NCBI GenBank assembly: GCA_963677415.2
Contig: CAXXFJ010000004.1
Location: 62,001 to 126,000 of the forward strand
Length of the DNA: 64,000 nucleotides
Direction: 5' to 3'
Source: JAQUTK01 sp963677415
GTDB taxonomy: Bacteria > Bacteroidota > Bacteroidia > Bacteroidales > JAQUTK01
Below, piece after piece: positions 26,127 through 35,339 of the stretch. Each line of letters starts with the position of its first letter. Position 1 is the stretch's first letter. Position numbers and translations under genes: made by a program. Under the pieces are notes generated by a model that was not told the DNA's origin, did not search any database, and saw only the letters and a program-made list of their open reading frames with translations.

Positions 26127-26134
26127 TATTTTTG
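26127..26134 (+). promoter_or_regulatory. promoter of the dehydratase-phosphonate operon
   Basis: TATTTTTG fits TAnnTTTG, 49 bases upstream of the first start codon at 26183. Confidence 0.4.
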
Positions 26135-26182
26135 TCAATTGATATTTCTTTGTTTTAGATAATTGCTAATATTTTGCATCGT

Positions 26183-28168
26183 ATGAATAGTCTCCGTAGG
26201 TATATTGAGAGAATCTTATCCTCTCATTATCTGAATTATAGGATTGTGTTGCTGATTGATCTTTTTATTTCCGTTGTGAGTACTTTGGTCGCCTATTTCA
26301 TGGTGTGCTATCTGTCTGCAATCCCGATTATTCCAGCTAAGTTCGAGGCTCTTGCCGCACTTTCCATGTTGTCGGGGTTGGTCTCTTTTTATGTTTTCAA
26401 GACATACAGGCATGTCATTCGCCATTCTACACTCTCAGACTTGTGGCGGATCGGTTTCTCTGTCCTTTCCAAAGAGATGATACTCTTTCTGCTGATTATT
26501 ATCTTTGTGCATCGTGATTACCTGATTGGGAATCGTTTGACTTCATTTTTGTTGTTTGACATGATGATAGCTTCTATTGCGCTGGTGGTCATCCGAATGG
26601 CAATGGTCAATATATATCAACGGATCAAGGCGAATGGAGAACCGAGCAGGAGTAAGAACCTGATTCTGATTTATGGCACGAGCAATGACAGTGCGGCTCT
26701 GGTCAAACGGATGTCGGAGAGCAAGAATTATCATGTGGCGGGCTTTTATGTCTTCGGTCGTGAGATGGATCTGTATTATCTGGCAGGTCTTCCGGTCTAT
26801 TACTTCCGAAATGAAGATGATTTTAATAATTTTATTCCCCGTAAGGAGATTAAGGGTATCTTATTTTCACGCTATGATCAGGCGCAGGCGGAGAAGGACC
26901 GGCTGATCGGCTATTGCTCGCGTGCAGGGATAAAGACATTTATTGCTCCTCCAATCAATGAGGTGGGTGGAGAGCGTCTGTTTAACACCGAACTGAAACA
27001 GCTGAGGATAGAGGATCTCCTGGGACGCGAGGAAATTCATATCAACATGGAGGAGGTTGATGCGCAGTTCAGGGGGAAGACGGTACTGGTGACCGGTGCG
27101 GCAGGAAGTATTGGCAGCGAACTGTGCCGTCAGCTTGCGAAGCTCGGAGTAAAGAAGCTGGTGCTGTTTGATTCGGCTGAGACGCCGATGCATGAGCTTC
27201 GCATTGAACTGGAACGTTCGTTTCCGGATCTTAATTTTGCTCCGATAGTGGGTGATGTAAGGGTGTTGCAACGTGTGGATATGGTGTTTGAACGGTTTCG
27301 TCCGGAGGTTGTCTTTCATGCGGCTGCGTATAAACATGTGCCGCTGATGGAGGAGAATCCGTGTGAGGCTGTACTGGTCAATGTAATCGGTTCCCGACAG
27401 GTAGCTGACATGGCCGTGAAGTATGGCTCTGAGATGATGATCATGATCTCTACGGATAAGGCGGTGAACCCTACCAATGTGATGGGGTGCTCCAAACGAC
27501 TTGCTGAGATTTATATACAGAGTCTGGGTAAAGCGCTCCATGAGGGGACGGTGCAGGGAAAGACGAAGTTTGTGACGACACGTTTTGGAAATGTGCTGGG
27601 TAGCAATGGTTCGGTGATTCCTCGCTTCCGCACACAGATTGAGCGTGGTGGTCCGGTTACTGTGACGCATCCGGATATTATCCGGTTCTTTATGACCATT
27701 CCAGAGGCTTGCCGGCTGGTGCTGGAAGCTGCTACATTGGGTAATGGGAACGATATTTTTGTGTTTGAGATGGGTGAGGCGGTGAAGATTGTTGACATGG
27801 CAAGAAAAATGATTGAACTGGCAGGTTATGTGCCTGACAGGGATATAAAGATAAAATATACGGGACTGCGTCCCGGAGAGAAACTCTTTGAGGAGGTGCT
27901 CAGCGATGAAGAGAATACCCTTCCTACTTCGCATGAGAAGATCCGGGTAGCCAAGGTACGTGATTATGTGTATGAGGAGATTTTGGATACCTATGCTGAG
28001 TTTGAGAAATTGTCGCGCATGGTGAAGGTGGAGGATACCGTGATACTGATGAAAAAGACGGTGCCTGAGTTTCTCTCGAGAAATTCGCCGAGATTTGAGA
28101 GTTTGGATGCCGGGCTAACCGGGCAACCGGTGAATGAAAAGCTGCCAACTTCTGTCGCGGAGTCTTGA
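26183..28168 (+). CDS. membrane nucleotide-sugar 4,6-dehydratase/epimerase (CapD/WbpM/FlaA1 family)
   Basis: 661 residues from the ATG at 26183 (an in-frame TTG lies 9 bases upstream). Four membrane helices fill residues about 17-150. A first nucleotide-binding-like domain follows (LILIYGTSNDSAALVKRM), then the catalytic SDR domain: GAAGSIGSELCRQL at about 306-319, AAYKHVPLMEENP near 390, and STDKAVNPTNVMGCSKRLAE near 428, in which Met stands in for the usual SDR Tyr as in WbpM-type enzymes. These convert UDP-GlcNAc to a 4-keto-6-deoxy sugar, the first step to QuiNAc, FucNAc or bacillosamine. Its position 47 bases before the phosphonate genes suggests that the phosphonate decorates a surface polysaccharide containing such a sugar. 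Confidence 0.88.
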   Translation: MNSLRRYIERILSSHYLNYRIVLLIDLFISVVSTLVAYFMVCYLSAIPIIPAKFEALAALSMLSGLVSFYVFKTYRHVIRHSTLSDLWRIGFSVLSKEMILFLLIIIFVHRDYLIGNRLTSFLLFDMMIASIALVVIRMAMVNIYQRIKANGEPSRSKNLILIYGTSNDSAALVKRMSESKNYHVAGFYVFGREMDLYYLAGLPVYYFRNEDDFNNFIPRKEIKGILFSRYDQAQAEKDRLIGYCSRAGIKTFIAPPINEVGGERLFNTELKQLRIEDLLGREEIHINMEEVDAQFRGKTVLVTGAAGSIGSELCRQLAKLGVKKLVLFDSAETPMHELRIELERSFPDLNFAPIVGDVRVLQRVDMVFERFRPEVVFHAAAYKHVPLMEENPCEAVLVNVIGSRQVADMAVKYGSEMMIMISTDKAVNPTNVMGCSKRLAEIYIQSLGKALHEGTVQGKTKFVTTRFGNVLGSNGSVIPRFRTQIERGGPVTVTHPDIIRFFMTIPEACRLVLEAATLGNGNDIFVFEMGEAVKIVDMARKMIELAGYVPDRDIKIKYTGLRPGEKLFEEVLSDEENTLPTSHEKIRVAKVRDYVYEEILDTYAEFEKLSRMVKVEDTVILMKKTVPEFLSRNSPRFESLDAGLTGQPVNEKLPTSVAES

Positions 28169-28215
28169 ATCCAATGAATTGAAATTAGATTTTATATATA
28201 TATTGAATACGGTTT

Positions 28216-29517
28216 ATGGAAAAAGAAGTATATGTTGGAATGAGTGCAGATATCATTCATCCCGGACATCTGAATATTATTCGTGAAGCACACAAACTGG
28301 GACGTGTTACTGTCGGAGTTCTGACGGATGCGGCTATTGCCAGTTATAAGAGGCTCCCATACTTGAACTATGAACAACGGTCAATGGTAGTGGAGAATCT
28401 GAAAGGGGTGGACGAGGTGATCCCACAGACCACACTGGATTATGTGCCAAACCTTGAATTGCTGAAGCCTGATTATGTGGTGCATGGCGATGATTGGAAA
28501 ACAGGGGTGCAGAAACAGACGCGCCAACGGGTGATTGATACGCTCGCCAAATGGGGCGGACAGGTGATCGATATCCCTTATACAAAGGGGATCTCTTCTA
28601 CCATGGTGAATGAGAAACTGAAAGAGATCGGCACGACACCGGAGATCCGGCTGAAACGGTTGAGAAGGTTGCTGGCTGCCAAACCATTGGTGCGTATCTG
28701 TGAATCACACAGCGGATTGACAGGACTGATCATAGAGAATACGATGGTGGAAGTGAATGGCGTGAAGAAAGAGTTTGACGGGATGTGGAGCAGCAGTTTG
28801 ACCGATTCTACCTCGAAGGGTAAACCGGATATTGAAGCGGTGGATCTAACCACTCGTTTGCATAGTCTGAATGATACGCTGGAGTGTACGTCCAAACCGA
28901 TCATCTATGACGGGGATACGGGGGGCAAGATCGAGCATTTTGTCTTTACGGTGCGTACACTGGAACGGCTGGGCATCTCTGCTGTCATTATTGAGGATAA
29001 GGTGGGTTTGAAGAAGAATTCGCTGTTTGGTACCGATGCCATTCAGCTACAGGATAGCATTGAAGGTTTTTCAGAAAAGATAGGTGCTGGTAAGCGGGCT
29101 CAGATCACGGATGATTTTATGATTATCGCGCGTATCGAGAGCTTTATTGCTGGCAAAGGGTTGCCGGATGCCATTGAAAGGGCACTGGCTTACATTCAGG
29201 CAGGAGCGGACGGGATCATGATTCACAGCAAGGAGAAATCGGGTGCGGATATCAAAGGCTTCTGCACCGAACTCAGGAAGTTTAAGACGGATGTGCCGAT
29301 CGTGGTCGTGCCTACAACGTTTAATCAGATCACCGAAGAGGAACTGCGGAGCTGGGGTGTGAATGTGGTGATCTATGCCAATCACATGCTGAGAAGTGCT
29401 TATCCGGCCATGCTCAATACGGCGAAGTCAATCCTGGAGAACGGGCGTTCGCTGGAGGCTAATCCACTGTGTATGCCTATCAAAGAGATTTTAGAACTTA
29501 TTCCGGGTACTAAATAA
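28216..29517 (+). CDS. aepX: phosphoenolpyruvate phosphomutase fused to a HxGH nucleotidyltransferase
   Basis: 433 residues. Residues 1-130 are a cytidylyltransferase-like domain with the HPGH motif at 15-18 (MSADIIHPGHLNIIREA) and the ISSTMVNEKL segment near 134, as in glycerol- and ethanolamine-phosphate cytidylyltransferases. Residues about 145-433 are PEP mutase of the isocitrate lyase superfamily, with the diagnostic EDKVGLKKNS loop at about 260-269 (EDK-x5-NS) and YDGDTGGKIEHF near 235. The mutase rearranges phosphoenolpyruvate to phosphonopyruvate, the entry step of nearly all phosphonate pathways. The nucleotidyltransferase could activate the final phosphonate as a CMP derivative for transfer to a glycan; that is inference. 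Followed 7 bases later by aepY. Confidence 0.9.
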   Translation: MEKEVYVGMSADIIHPGHLNIIREAHKLGRVTVGVLTDAAIASYKRLPYLNYEQRSMVVENLKGVDEVIPQTTLDYVPNLELLKPDYVVHGDDWKTGVQKQTRQRVIDTLAKWGGQVIDIPYTKGISSTMVNEKLKEIGTTPEIRLKRLRRLLAAKPLVRICESHSGLTGLIIENTMVEVNGVKKEFDGMWSSSLTDSTSKGKPDIEAVDLTTRLHSLNDTLECTSKPIIYDGDTGGKIEHFVFTVRTLERLGISAVIIEDKVGLKKNSLFGTDAIQLQDSIEGFSEKIGAGKRAQITDDFMIIARIESFIAGKGLPDAIERALAYIQAGADGIMIHSKEKSGADIKGFCTELRKFKTDVPIVVVPTTFNQITEEELRSWGVNVVIYANHMLRSAYPAMLNTAKSILENGRSLEANPLCMPIKEILELIPGTK

Positions 29518-29524
29518 CGAAAGT

Positions 29525-30652
29525 ATGATCAGACCTGGTTTTTTTATTGATATCTTACGTGAACAGGGAATCGGATTCTTTGCCGGTGTGCCTGATTCAC
29601 TGCTTAAAAATATGTGTGCATATATCACGGATCATATTCCTGCTCAGAACAATGTCATCGCTGCCAATGAGGGAGCTGCCATCGGTCTGGCTACGGGATA
29701 TCATCTGGCTACAGGTGCCATTCCGGTGGTGTATATGCAGAATTCCGGTATCGGTAACACGGTCAATCCGCTGCTGTCGCTGACGGACAAAGAAGTGTAT
29801 AATGTGCCTGTACTCCTCCTGATTGGGTGGAGAGGTGAACCGGGAATGCACGATGAACCACAGCATGTGAAGCAGGGGAAGGTAACTCTGCCGCTGTTGG
29901 ATGCGATGGGCATTCGTCATGCTGTGCTCTCACGGGATGAGGCGGAGTTTGAGGTGCAACTTGCTAAAGCACTGGAACATATTCATTCCACCAATGAGGC
30001 TTTTGCCTTTGTGATTCAAAAGGATACATTTGATGATTACAAACTGAAGAATGTTGCTGCTTCGGAGTTGACTTTGTCACGCGAAGATGCCATTCAGGCC
30101 GTTACCGCTTCGCTTGGTGAACGGGATGTGGTTGTTTCAACCACCGGGATGATCTCCCGCGAGTTGTTTGAATACCGTGAGTCTGCCGGAGAGGGTCATG
30201 CCCGTGATTTCCTGACGGTTGGTTCGATGGGTCATGCTTCACAGATTGCTTTAGGCATTGCTCTCCAGCAACCGGATCGCACGATCTGGTGCTTTGACGG
30301 CGACGGAGCTTCGATCATGCACATGGGCTCGATGGCTGTCACAGGTTCTCTCTGTCCGAAAAACTTCATACATGTGGTCTTTAATAATGGGGCACACGAC
30401 TCAGTGGGTGGTCAGCCGACTGTTGGACTGAACATTGATCTGCCACAGATTGCCCGATCCTCCGGCTATTGCACGGCTATGTCGGTTTCAAACAAGGATG
30501 AACTGCTCTTCGTTCTGGGTGAGATCCAAGCAAGAGAACGACCTGTTTTGCTGGAGATCCGGGTAAAGAAGGGTGCACGCAAAGATCTGGGCAGACCGAC
30601 CACGACACCGGTGCAGAATAAGGAGAGTTTCATGGAGTTTTTGAAAAAATAA
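29525..30652 (+). CDS. aepY: phosphonopyruvate decarboxylase
   Basis: 375 residues, the usual size. Thiamine-diphosphate-dependent enzyme: the N-terminal pyrimidine-binding domain has FFAGVPDSLLKNMCAYI (about 18-34) and the catalytic Glu in NVIAANEGAAIGLATGYHLA, and the C-terminal domain has the GDGASIMHMG to VVFNNGAHDS motif at about 258-289 for the diphosphate and Mg. It drives the unfavourable mutase step forward by decarboxylating phosphonopyruvate to phosphonoacetaldehyde. Starts 7 bases after aepX and stops 1 base before the reductase gene, so the three are translated together. Confidence 0.92.
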   Translation: MIRPGFFIDILREQGIGFFAGVPDSLLKNMCAYITDHIPAQNNVIAANEGAAIGLATGYHLATGAIPVVYMQNSGIGNTVNPLLSLTDKEVYNVPVLLLIGWRGEPGMHDEPQHVKQGKVTLPLLDAMGIRHAVLSRDEAEFEVQLAKALEHIHSTNEAFAFVIQKDTFDDYKLKNVAASELTLSREDAIQAVTASLGERDVVVSTTGMISRELFEYRESAGEGHARDFLTVGSMGHASQIALGIALQQPDRTIWCFDGDGASIMHMGSMAVTGSLCPKNFIHVVFNNGAHDSVGGQPTVGLNIDLPQIARSSGYCTAMSVSNKDELLFVLGEIQARERPVLLEIRVKKGARKDLGRPTTTPVQNKESFMEFLKK

Positions 30653-30653
30653 G

Positions 30654-31772
30654 ATGAGTCAACGTCTGTTCATAGGGAAAGGATCTATTGCTAATCTGAG
30701 CACTATACTGAATGAACAGGCTCCGAAGGCTCTGCTACTGGTAAGAGGTAAGGAGTCGTATACGGGGTGTGGTGCACAAGAGTCTATCGAACCAATTCTT
30801 TCTGAAGCAGGAATAGGGGTGACCGTCTTTTCGGAATTTAAGGGAAATCCTCAGATTGAGGATGCTTATAGAGGGATCGCACTGCTCAGAGAGCATCCGT
30901 GCGATCTGATACTTGCGGTGGGGGGTGGCAGTGTGATGGACATGGCCAAACTGATCCGCTTTTTTGATGCCTATGAAGGAACTATCGATGCTCCTGGATT
31001 TGTACAAGCCAAAGAGCATCGACCTTTGATTGTGGTGCCGACGACTGCCGGTACCGGTAGTGAAGCAACCCGGTTTGCCGTTGTCTATCGTGATCATGTA
31101 AAGTATTCGGTTGACCATCCGGCAATCTTGCCTGAAGTGGCGATTGTAGATCCTGTATTTACATATCATGCAGATCCGTATCTGACTGCCTGCACGGGGT
31201 TTGATGCACTGGCACAAGCTATCGAGGCCTATTGGAGCGTGAAGGCCACCGCTGAATCAGACGATTATGCGGAGAAAGCGATCCATTTGCTCTGGAAAGC
31301 ATTGCCGGAAGTGATTCGCTCTGAATCGGAGGCAACGAGAGATGCCCTTTCTTTGGGTGCTTTTTATGCGGGGAAAGCGATAAATACGACTCGGACTACT
31401 GCTCCACATGCTTTTTCTTATCCGTTTACCTCGTATTATGGCTTGCCGCATGGGCATGCTGTGGCGATGACTTTTCCTTTCTTTCTGGAATTTAACTATG
31501 TGGACAAAGTTGTGCAACTTAACTGCAACCGAACGTTGGAAGAGCATCATCAGCGTATGGACCGACTCTACGAATGGTTGGGGATTGTCTCCAGGGAAGA
31601 GGCATCAGGTGTGATGAATGGTTTTCTTGCCTCCATCGGACTTTCCCGCAAACTACCGGACACATTTGACAAAAACGTGATTATAAGTAATATAAATCTG
31701 CAACGGCTGGGCAATAATCCACGCTTGCTCACTAGTGAAGATATCGCTTTACTGTTTGCAAATTGGCTTTAG
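30654..31772 (+). CDS. iron-type alcohol dehydrogenase, probable phosphonoacetaldehyde reductase
   Basis: 372 residues of the group III (iron-containing) alcohol dehydrogenase family. NAD(P)-binding GGGSVMDMAKL at about 90-100, PTTAGTGSEATRFAVV at about 128-143, metal ligands in TGFDALAQAIEAY (about 183-195) and LPHGHAVAMTFPFF (about 264-277). In phosphonate clusters this family reduces phosphonoacetaldehyde to 2-hydroxyethylphosphonate, taking the place of the aminotransferase (AepZ) that would give 2-aminoethylphosphonate. No aminotransferase is present in the operon, which supports the hydroxyethyl product. Substrate assignment rests on context. It ends 12 bases from the convergent LRR gene. 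Confidence 0.8.
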   Translation: MSQRLFIGKGSIANLSTILNEQAPKALLLVRGKESYTGCGAQESIEPILSEAGIGVTVFSEFKGNPQIEDAYRGIALLREHPCDLILAVGGGSVMDMAKLIRFFDAYEGTIDAPGFVQAKEHRPLIVVPTTAGTGSEATRFAVVYRDHVKYSVDHPAILPEVAIVDPVFTYHADPYLTACTGFDALAQAIEAYWSVKATAESDDYAEKAIHLLWKALPEVIRSESEATRDALSLGAFYAGKAINTTRTTAPHAFSYPFTSYYGLPHGHAVAMTFPFFLEFNYVDKVVQLNCNRTLEEHHQRMDRLYEWLGIVSREEASGVMNGFLASIGLSRKLPDTFDKNVIISNINLQRLGNNPRLLTSEDIALLFANWL

Positions 31773-31783
31773 GTTGTTGTTGA

Positions 31784-32362
31784 CTACTTTTCAGTCTCTT
31801 CGTGTTGGATGTTCTTGAAGCTTTTCCACTTTTCTGCAGTTGGTTGTGTGAGATCTATGGTTTTTGGTACATAAAGGGTGCATAAGGTCGTATCAACGTT
31901 GAAAAAAGAGTAGAAAGCGAGATGGGGTGGCCGCGGATTTCTGCTGATGATTGTCCGAAGTCCGGTACAATTGGCAAAGGCATAGGAACCGATTTCAGTC
32001 ATTGTAGATGGAATGGTAACGGATTCCAGGTTACAGCAGTTGGCAAAGGCATAGGAACCAATCTCTGTAATACCTTCCTCGATTATGACAGAGGTAAGAT
32101 TGCCGCAATACTGAAAAGCAGCTTTTCGGATGGAAGTGATTGCTTGACCTTTAGACTGTTCCAGAAAACCCGGTATCACAAGTTTACCGGAGGGTGCAGC
32201 ACCTTCGTAGGAAAGGCATTCCAAGGTCTTGTCTGAACGATGGGCAAATTTAAGTTTGCCAACTGTAAAAGCGCGTTTACACTTTCTCCGGGAGCACCAA
32301 AAGATAAAGATCAGGATCACAAACAGGATCACCAGACCTGCATACAGTATTAAATTATTCAT
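31784..32362 (-). CDS. membrane-anchored BspA-type leucine-rich repeat protein
   Basis: 192 residues. An N-terminal membrane helix (about 4-24, followed by CSRRKCKR) anchors it. A beta-rich segment then leads into three to four LRR_5 (BspA-like) repeats: ITSIRKAAFQYCGNLTSVIIEEG, ITEIGSYAFANCCNLESVTIPST and MTEIGSYAFANCTGLRTIIS, the last two nearly identical in DNA. BspA-type repeats mediate protein or host binding on Bacteroidota surfaces, but here there is only an inner-membrane-like anchor and no cleavable signal. It converges on the phosphonate operon and is not obviously linked to it. Confidence 0.75.
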   Translation of the reverse strand: MNNLILYAGLVILFVILIFIFWCSRRKCKRAFTVGKLKFAHRSDKTLECLSYEGAAPSGKLVIPGFLEQSKGQAITSIRKAAFQYCGNLTSVIIEEGITEIGSYAFANCCNLESVTIPSTMTEIGSYAFANCTGLRTIISRNPRPPHLAFYSFFNVDTTLCTLYVPKTIDLTQPTAEKWKSFKNIQHEETEK

Positions 32363-32431
32363 AGTTAGGTTATTAATAAGAGATCAAAGGATGAACTCTT
32401 TATTTAATAGAAAAAAAGGAACTTTAGTATG

Positions 32432-32439
32432 CAAAAGTA
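32432..32439 (-). promoter_or_regulatory. promoter element for the LRR gene
   Basis: Minus-strand TACTTTTG matches TAnnTTTG, 70 bases upstream of the start codon. Confidence 0.4.
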
Positions 32440-32598
32440 AGAATAATAATACAATCAGTCTCTTTTCAATAGTTAAATCTCATAATACTTTTAATTAAAG
32501 TTACAATTAACATAATCAAGAGACGAGGGTTAGAAAACAAAGTCTTTTCAGTTGAGTAAAAAAAGTGAGTGGTACGTATTATCAAAAAAAGAATCTAT

Positions 32599-35322
32599 AT
32601 GAAGAATATACTTATCGGAGCATTTCTCCTGTTTGGCATTTCACTTGTGGCACAAGAGGTCGTTGTTAAACCCCAGCTGCCGCAGAGTCACCCGCGTGTA
32701 CTGACTACCGCAGAAGGAAAAGCTGAGACGGTGAAACAGATTAGCAACGAGGCTTGGGCGAAGACTGTTTTCGACAAACTAAAGCAACGGACGGATGTGT
32801 ATGCAAACCGGGATGCAGATTTTCTTTCCTCACGTCTGAGGATGTACTGGAAATCGCATGCGACGGATGTGTTTATTCAAGGTGAATTTTATAGTAATGC
32901 GGGTGGAGAAAAAGCACCGGTGCCTACTGTCATGTATAATGGGGCACGGAGTAACTCTACGATCTATGGTCGTCCGAAGATTGAGGATATCACGCCGTTT
33001 GAAGAGGACCCTCGGGGACTGTATCTGCCCAATAACTCGCAAGAAGGACGACCCATGGAGTGGGCAAGTATCAGCAAGACGGGCAATCAGGTGGCTGCCA
33101 CAAACATGGATATCCTGAATGTGGCACGTGATGAGGCTTTTCTTTACTGGATCACCGGAGAAGATAAATATGCGCTGAGTGCCGCTTCGGTCTTTGATGT
33201 GTATATGAAGGGCATCTATTACCGCAATGTGCCGAAAGATCTGAATCATGGGCATCAACAGACGCTGGTAGGAATGACTTCTTTTGAAGTGATCCACGAG
33301 GATGCGCTGAACGCGCTGGTGCCGTTGTATGATTTTCTGTATGACTACCTGAAGGTCAACAAGCCGGATCAGATGGCTGTCTATGCAGGTGCCTTCAAGA
33401 AATGGGCGGACAATATTATAGACAATGGAGTGCCTCACAATAACTGGGACCTGATTCAGGCACGTTTCATCATGGACATTGCCCTGGTGCTGGAGGACAA
33501 TCAGACTTATACGGATGGCAAAGGACGGGAGTATTATATCGACAAGGTGCTGCATGCGACAAGTATCCGTCAGTGGGGACTGGCGAAACTTGCTGACTAT
33601 GGCTTTGATCCGCAGACGGGGATCTGGGCAGAGTGTCCGGGCTACAGCATGGGTGTGGTAGGTGATTATGCGAACTTTGTCAATTTGTTTGACCGGACCT
33701 TGAAGAGGGATCTGCTGGTGGAACTTCCTGTAGTGGAAAAAGCCGTGGCTACGTTGCCGCAGTATCTGTTTCCCAACAGAATGATAGTGGGGTTTGGGGA
33801 TACCCATCCGCATACGCTCTCTTCCGTACCTTTTGAACGGATGGTGCAGAATGCGCAAGTATATGGCAAGAAAGAGCAGGAGCGGAAGTTTACCGCGATG
33901 CTCAAATTGTTTAGTCCGGAATATGAGAAACGGGCGGAGAATCCGAACAGCCGGGGGGTCTCTGTCAATTCATTCTTCACCGATCAGCCGCTGGTGCTCG
34001 ATGCTTCAATCGCGGCTGGTACTATCGATGACTATGTGACACCGACCTTTTGGGCACCTAATGTGAGCTGGTTTGTGCAGCGTAACGGAATGAATCCGCG
34101 TCACAGTCTGATGATCTCAGAGAACGCTTCGGAAGGCAATCACATGCATGCGAATGGTATTTCCATGGAACTGTATGGCAAGGGTTACACGCTGGCTCCG
34201 GATGCAGGCATCGGTTTGGCACTCTATTCAGGATTGGACTATCTGGAGTATTACGGTCAGTTTCCTTCTCATAATACAGTTTGTGTAGATGGCGTGTCGA
34301 GCTATCCGATCATGAAAAGCAATCATTCCTTCGAACTGCGCAGTTGTTATCCGGCACCGGAAGTAAAAGAGGGTCTTTATAAAGGGATCAGTTATAGTAA
34401 TGTGTACTTTCGCGAACCGGAGAGTCAGGCGGACCAGACCCGGTTGATGAGTATCGTTACGACTTCGCCTACTACGGGCTATTACGTGGATATATTTCGT
34501 AGCCGGAAGGTGGAAAAGGATGATAAGATGCATGATTACTTCTATCATAACCTCGGACAGACGATGACTTTGACTGCTGCAGATGGGAGTGATCTGAACT
34601 TACAGCCGACCGAGGAACTGGCTTTTGCGGGGGGACACTTATATGGATACTCCTATATTTATGACAAGAAGAGTGCTTTGACGGCAAAGGATCTGAAAGC
34701 AATATTTACGATGGATATGCCCGATGGTGATGCTATCGCGATGACGATGTGGCAGAAAGGGGAGCCTGATCGGGAAGTGTACACGGCATTGAGTCCGATG
34801 TGTGAGGGGTTAAGCCGTGTCAATGATATGCCTTATTCAATCAAGGATCAGCCGATGCTAACCTATGTGGCACGTCAGAAGGGAGAGGCATGGACACGTC
34901 CGTTTGTTTCCATCTTCGAACCGAGTTCAAAGAATGAGCCTTCAGCCATTGCTTCGGTAAGTTACTTTGATGCCAAGACGACAGCCGAGGGTTTTGTGGG
35001 TATCTGTGTGAAGAACAAATCAGGTCGTACGGATTACATCTTCTCTCAATCGGATGCCACTTCCAGCGCAACTTATAAGGATTTGAGTATGACGGGGACG
35101 TATGCACTGGCTGGTATTACCAGTACCTCCAACCGGATATTCTTTCTGGGTAATGGCACTGAACTGAAAGCAGGCTCTGTAAGCATCAATGCCGCAGAGA
35201 ATACAACTGTCACATTGGAGCAGAAGGAGGGCAAGTGGTTTGTCTCTTCATCCAAAGATTGTTTGATACGGATTGATGGCAAGAAATACACGATTACAGC
35301 ATGCCGGGTACGCGCGCTGTAA
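32599..35322 (+). CDS. heparinase II/III-like polysaccharide lyase, secreted
   Basis: 907 residues from the ATG at 32599 (MKNILIGAFLLFGISLVAQ, a clean signal peptide); an in-frame GTG 30 bases upstream is less likely. An alpha/alpha-toroid N-terminal domain (about 25-460: HPRVLTTAEGKAETVKQI, NNWDLIQARFIMDIALVL, GIWAECPGYSMGVVGDYANF) is followed by the heparinase II/III beta-sheet domain (about 460-760: RHSLMISENASEGNHMHANG, FPSHNTVCVDG) and a C-terminal domain ending in ITACRVRAL. These lyases cleave uronic-acid-containing polysaccharides by beta-elimination, with Tyr/His and Asn as key residues. The exact PL family and substrate cannot be fixed by eye; alginate-like, heparin-like or ulvan-like substrates are all possible. 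Confidence 0.8.
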   Translation: MKNILIGAFLLFGISLVAQEVVVKPQLPQSHPRVLTTAEGKAETVKQISNEAWAKTVFDKLKQRTDVYANRDADFLSSRLRMYWKSHATDVFIQGEFYSNAGGEKAPVPTVMYNGARSNSTIYGRPKIEDITPFEEDPRGLYLPNNSQEGRPMEWASISKTGNQVAATNMDILNVARDEAFLYWITGEDKYALSAASVFDVYMKGIYYRNVPKDLNHGHQQTLVGMTSFEVIHEDALNALVPLYDFLYDYLKVNKPDQMAVYAGAFKKWADNIIDNGVPHNNWDLIQARFIMDIALVLEDNQTYTDGKGREYYIDKVLHATSIRQWGLAKLADYGFDPQTGIWAECPGYSMGVVGDYANFVNLFDRTLKRDLLVELPVVEKAVATLPQYLFPNRMIVGFGDTHPHTLSSVPFERMVQNAQVYGKKEQERKFTAMLKLFSPEYEKRAENPNSRGVSVNSFFTDQPLVLDASIAAGTIDDYVTPTFWAPNVSWFVQRNGMNPRHSLMISENASEGNHMHANGISMELYGKGYTLAPDAGIGLALYSGLDYLEYYGQFPSHNTVCVDGVSSYPIMKSNHSFELRSCYPAPEVKEGLYKGISYSNVYFREPESQADQTRLMSIVTTSPTTGYYVDIFRSRKVEKDDKMHDYFYHNLGQTMTLTAADGSDLNLQPTEELAFAGGHLYGYSYIYDKKSALTAKDLKAIFTMDMPDGDAIAMTMWQKGEPDREVYTALSPMCEGLSRVNDMPYSIKDQPMLTYVARQKGEAWTRPFVSIFEPSSKNEPSAIASVSYFDAKTTAEGFVGICVKNKSGRTDYIFSQSDATSSATYKDLSMTGTYALAGITSTSNRIFFLGNGTELKAGSVSINAAENTTVTLEQKEGKWFVSSSKDCLIRIDGKKYTITACRVRAL

Positions 35323-35327
35323 TCGTG
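35289..35327. terminator. stem-loop shared by two convergent genes
   Basis: CACGATTACAGC (35289-35300) pairs exactly with 35316-35327 around a 15-base loop. The right arm spans the stop codon of the lyase gene and is followed by a CT-rich run. The convergent GH35 stop codon lies at 35340. Confidence 0.5.
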
Positions 35328-35339
35328 CTACTCTTCTTA

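Noticed and set aside
26867..27934. 355-codon minus-strand frame opposite the dehydratase gene
   Set aside because: Antisense shadow of a strongly supported gene, with unusual composition and no family resemblance.
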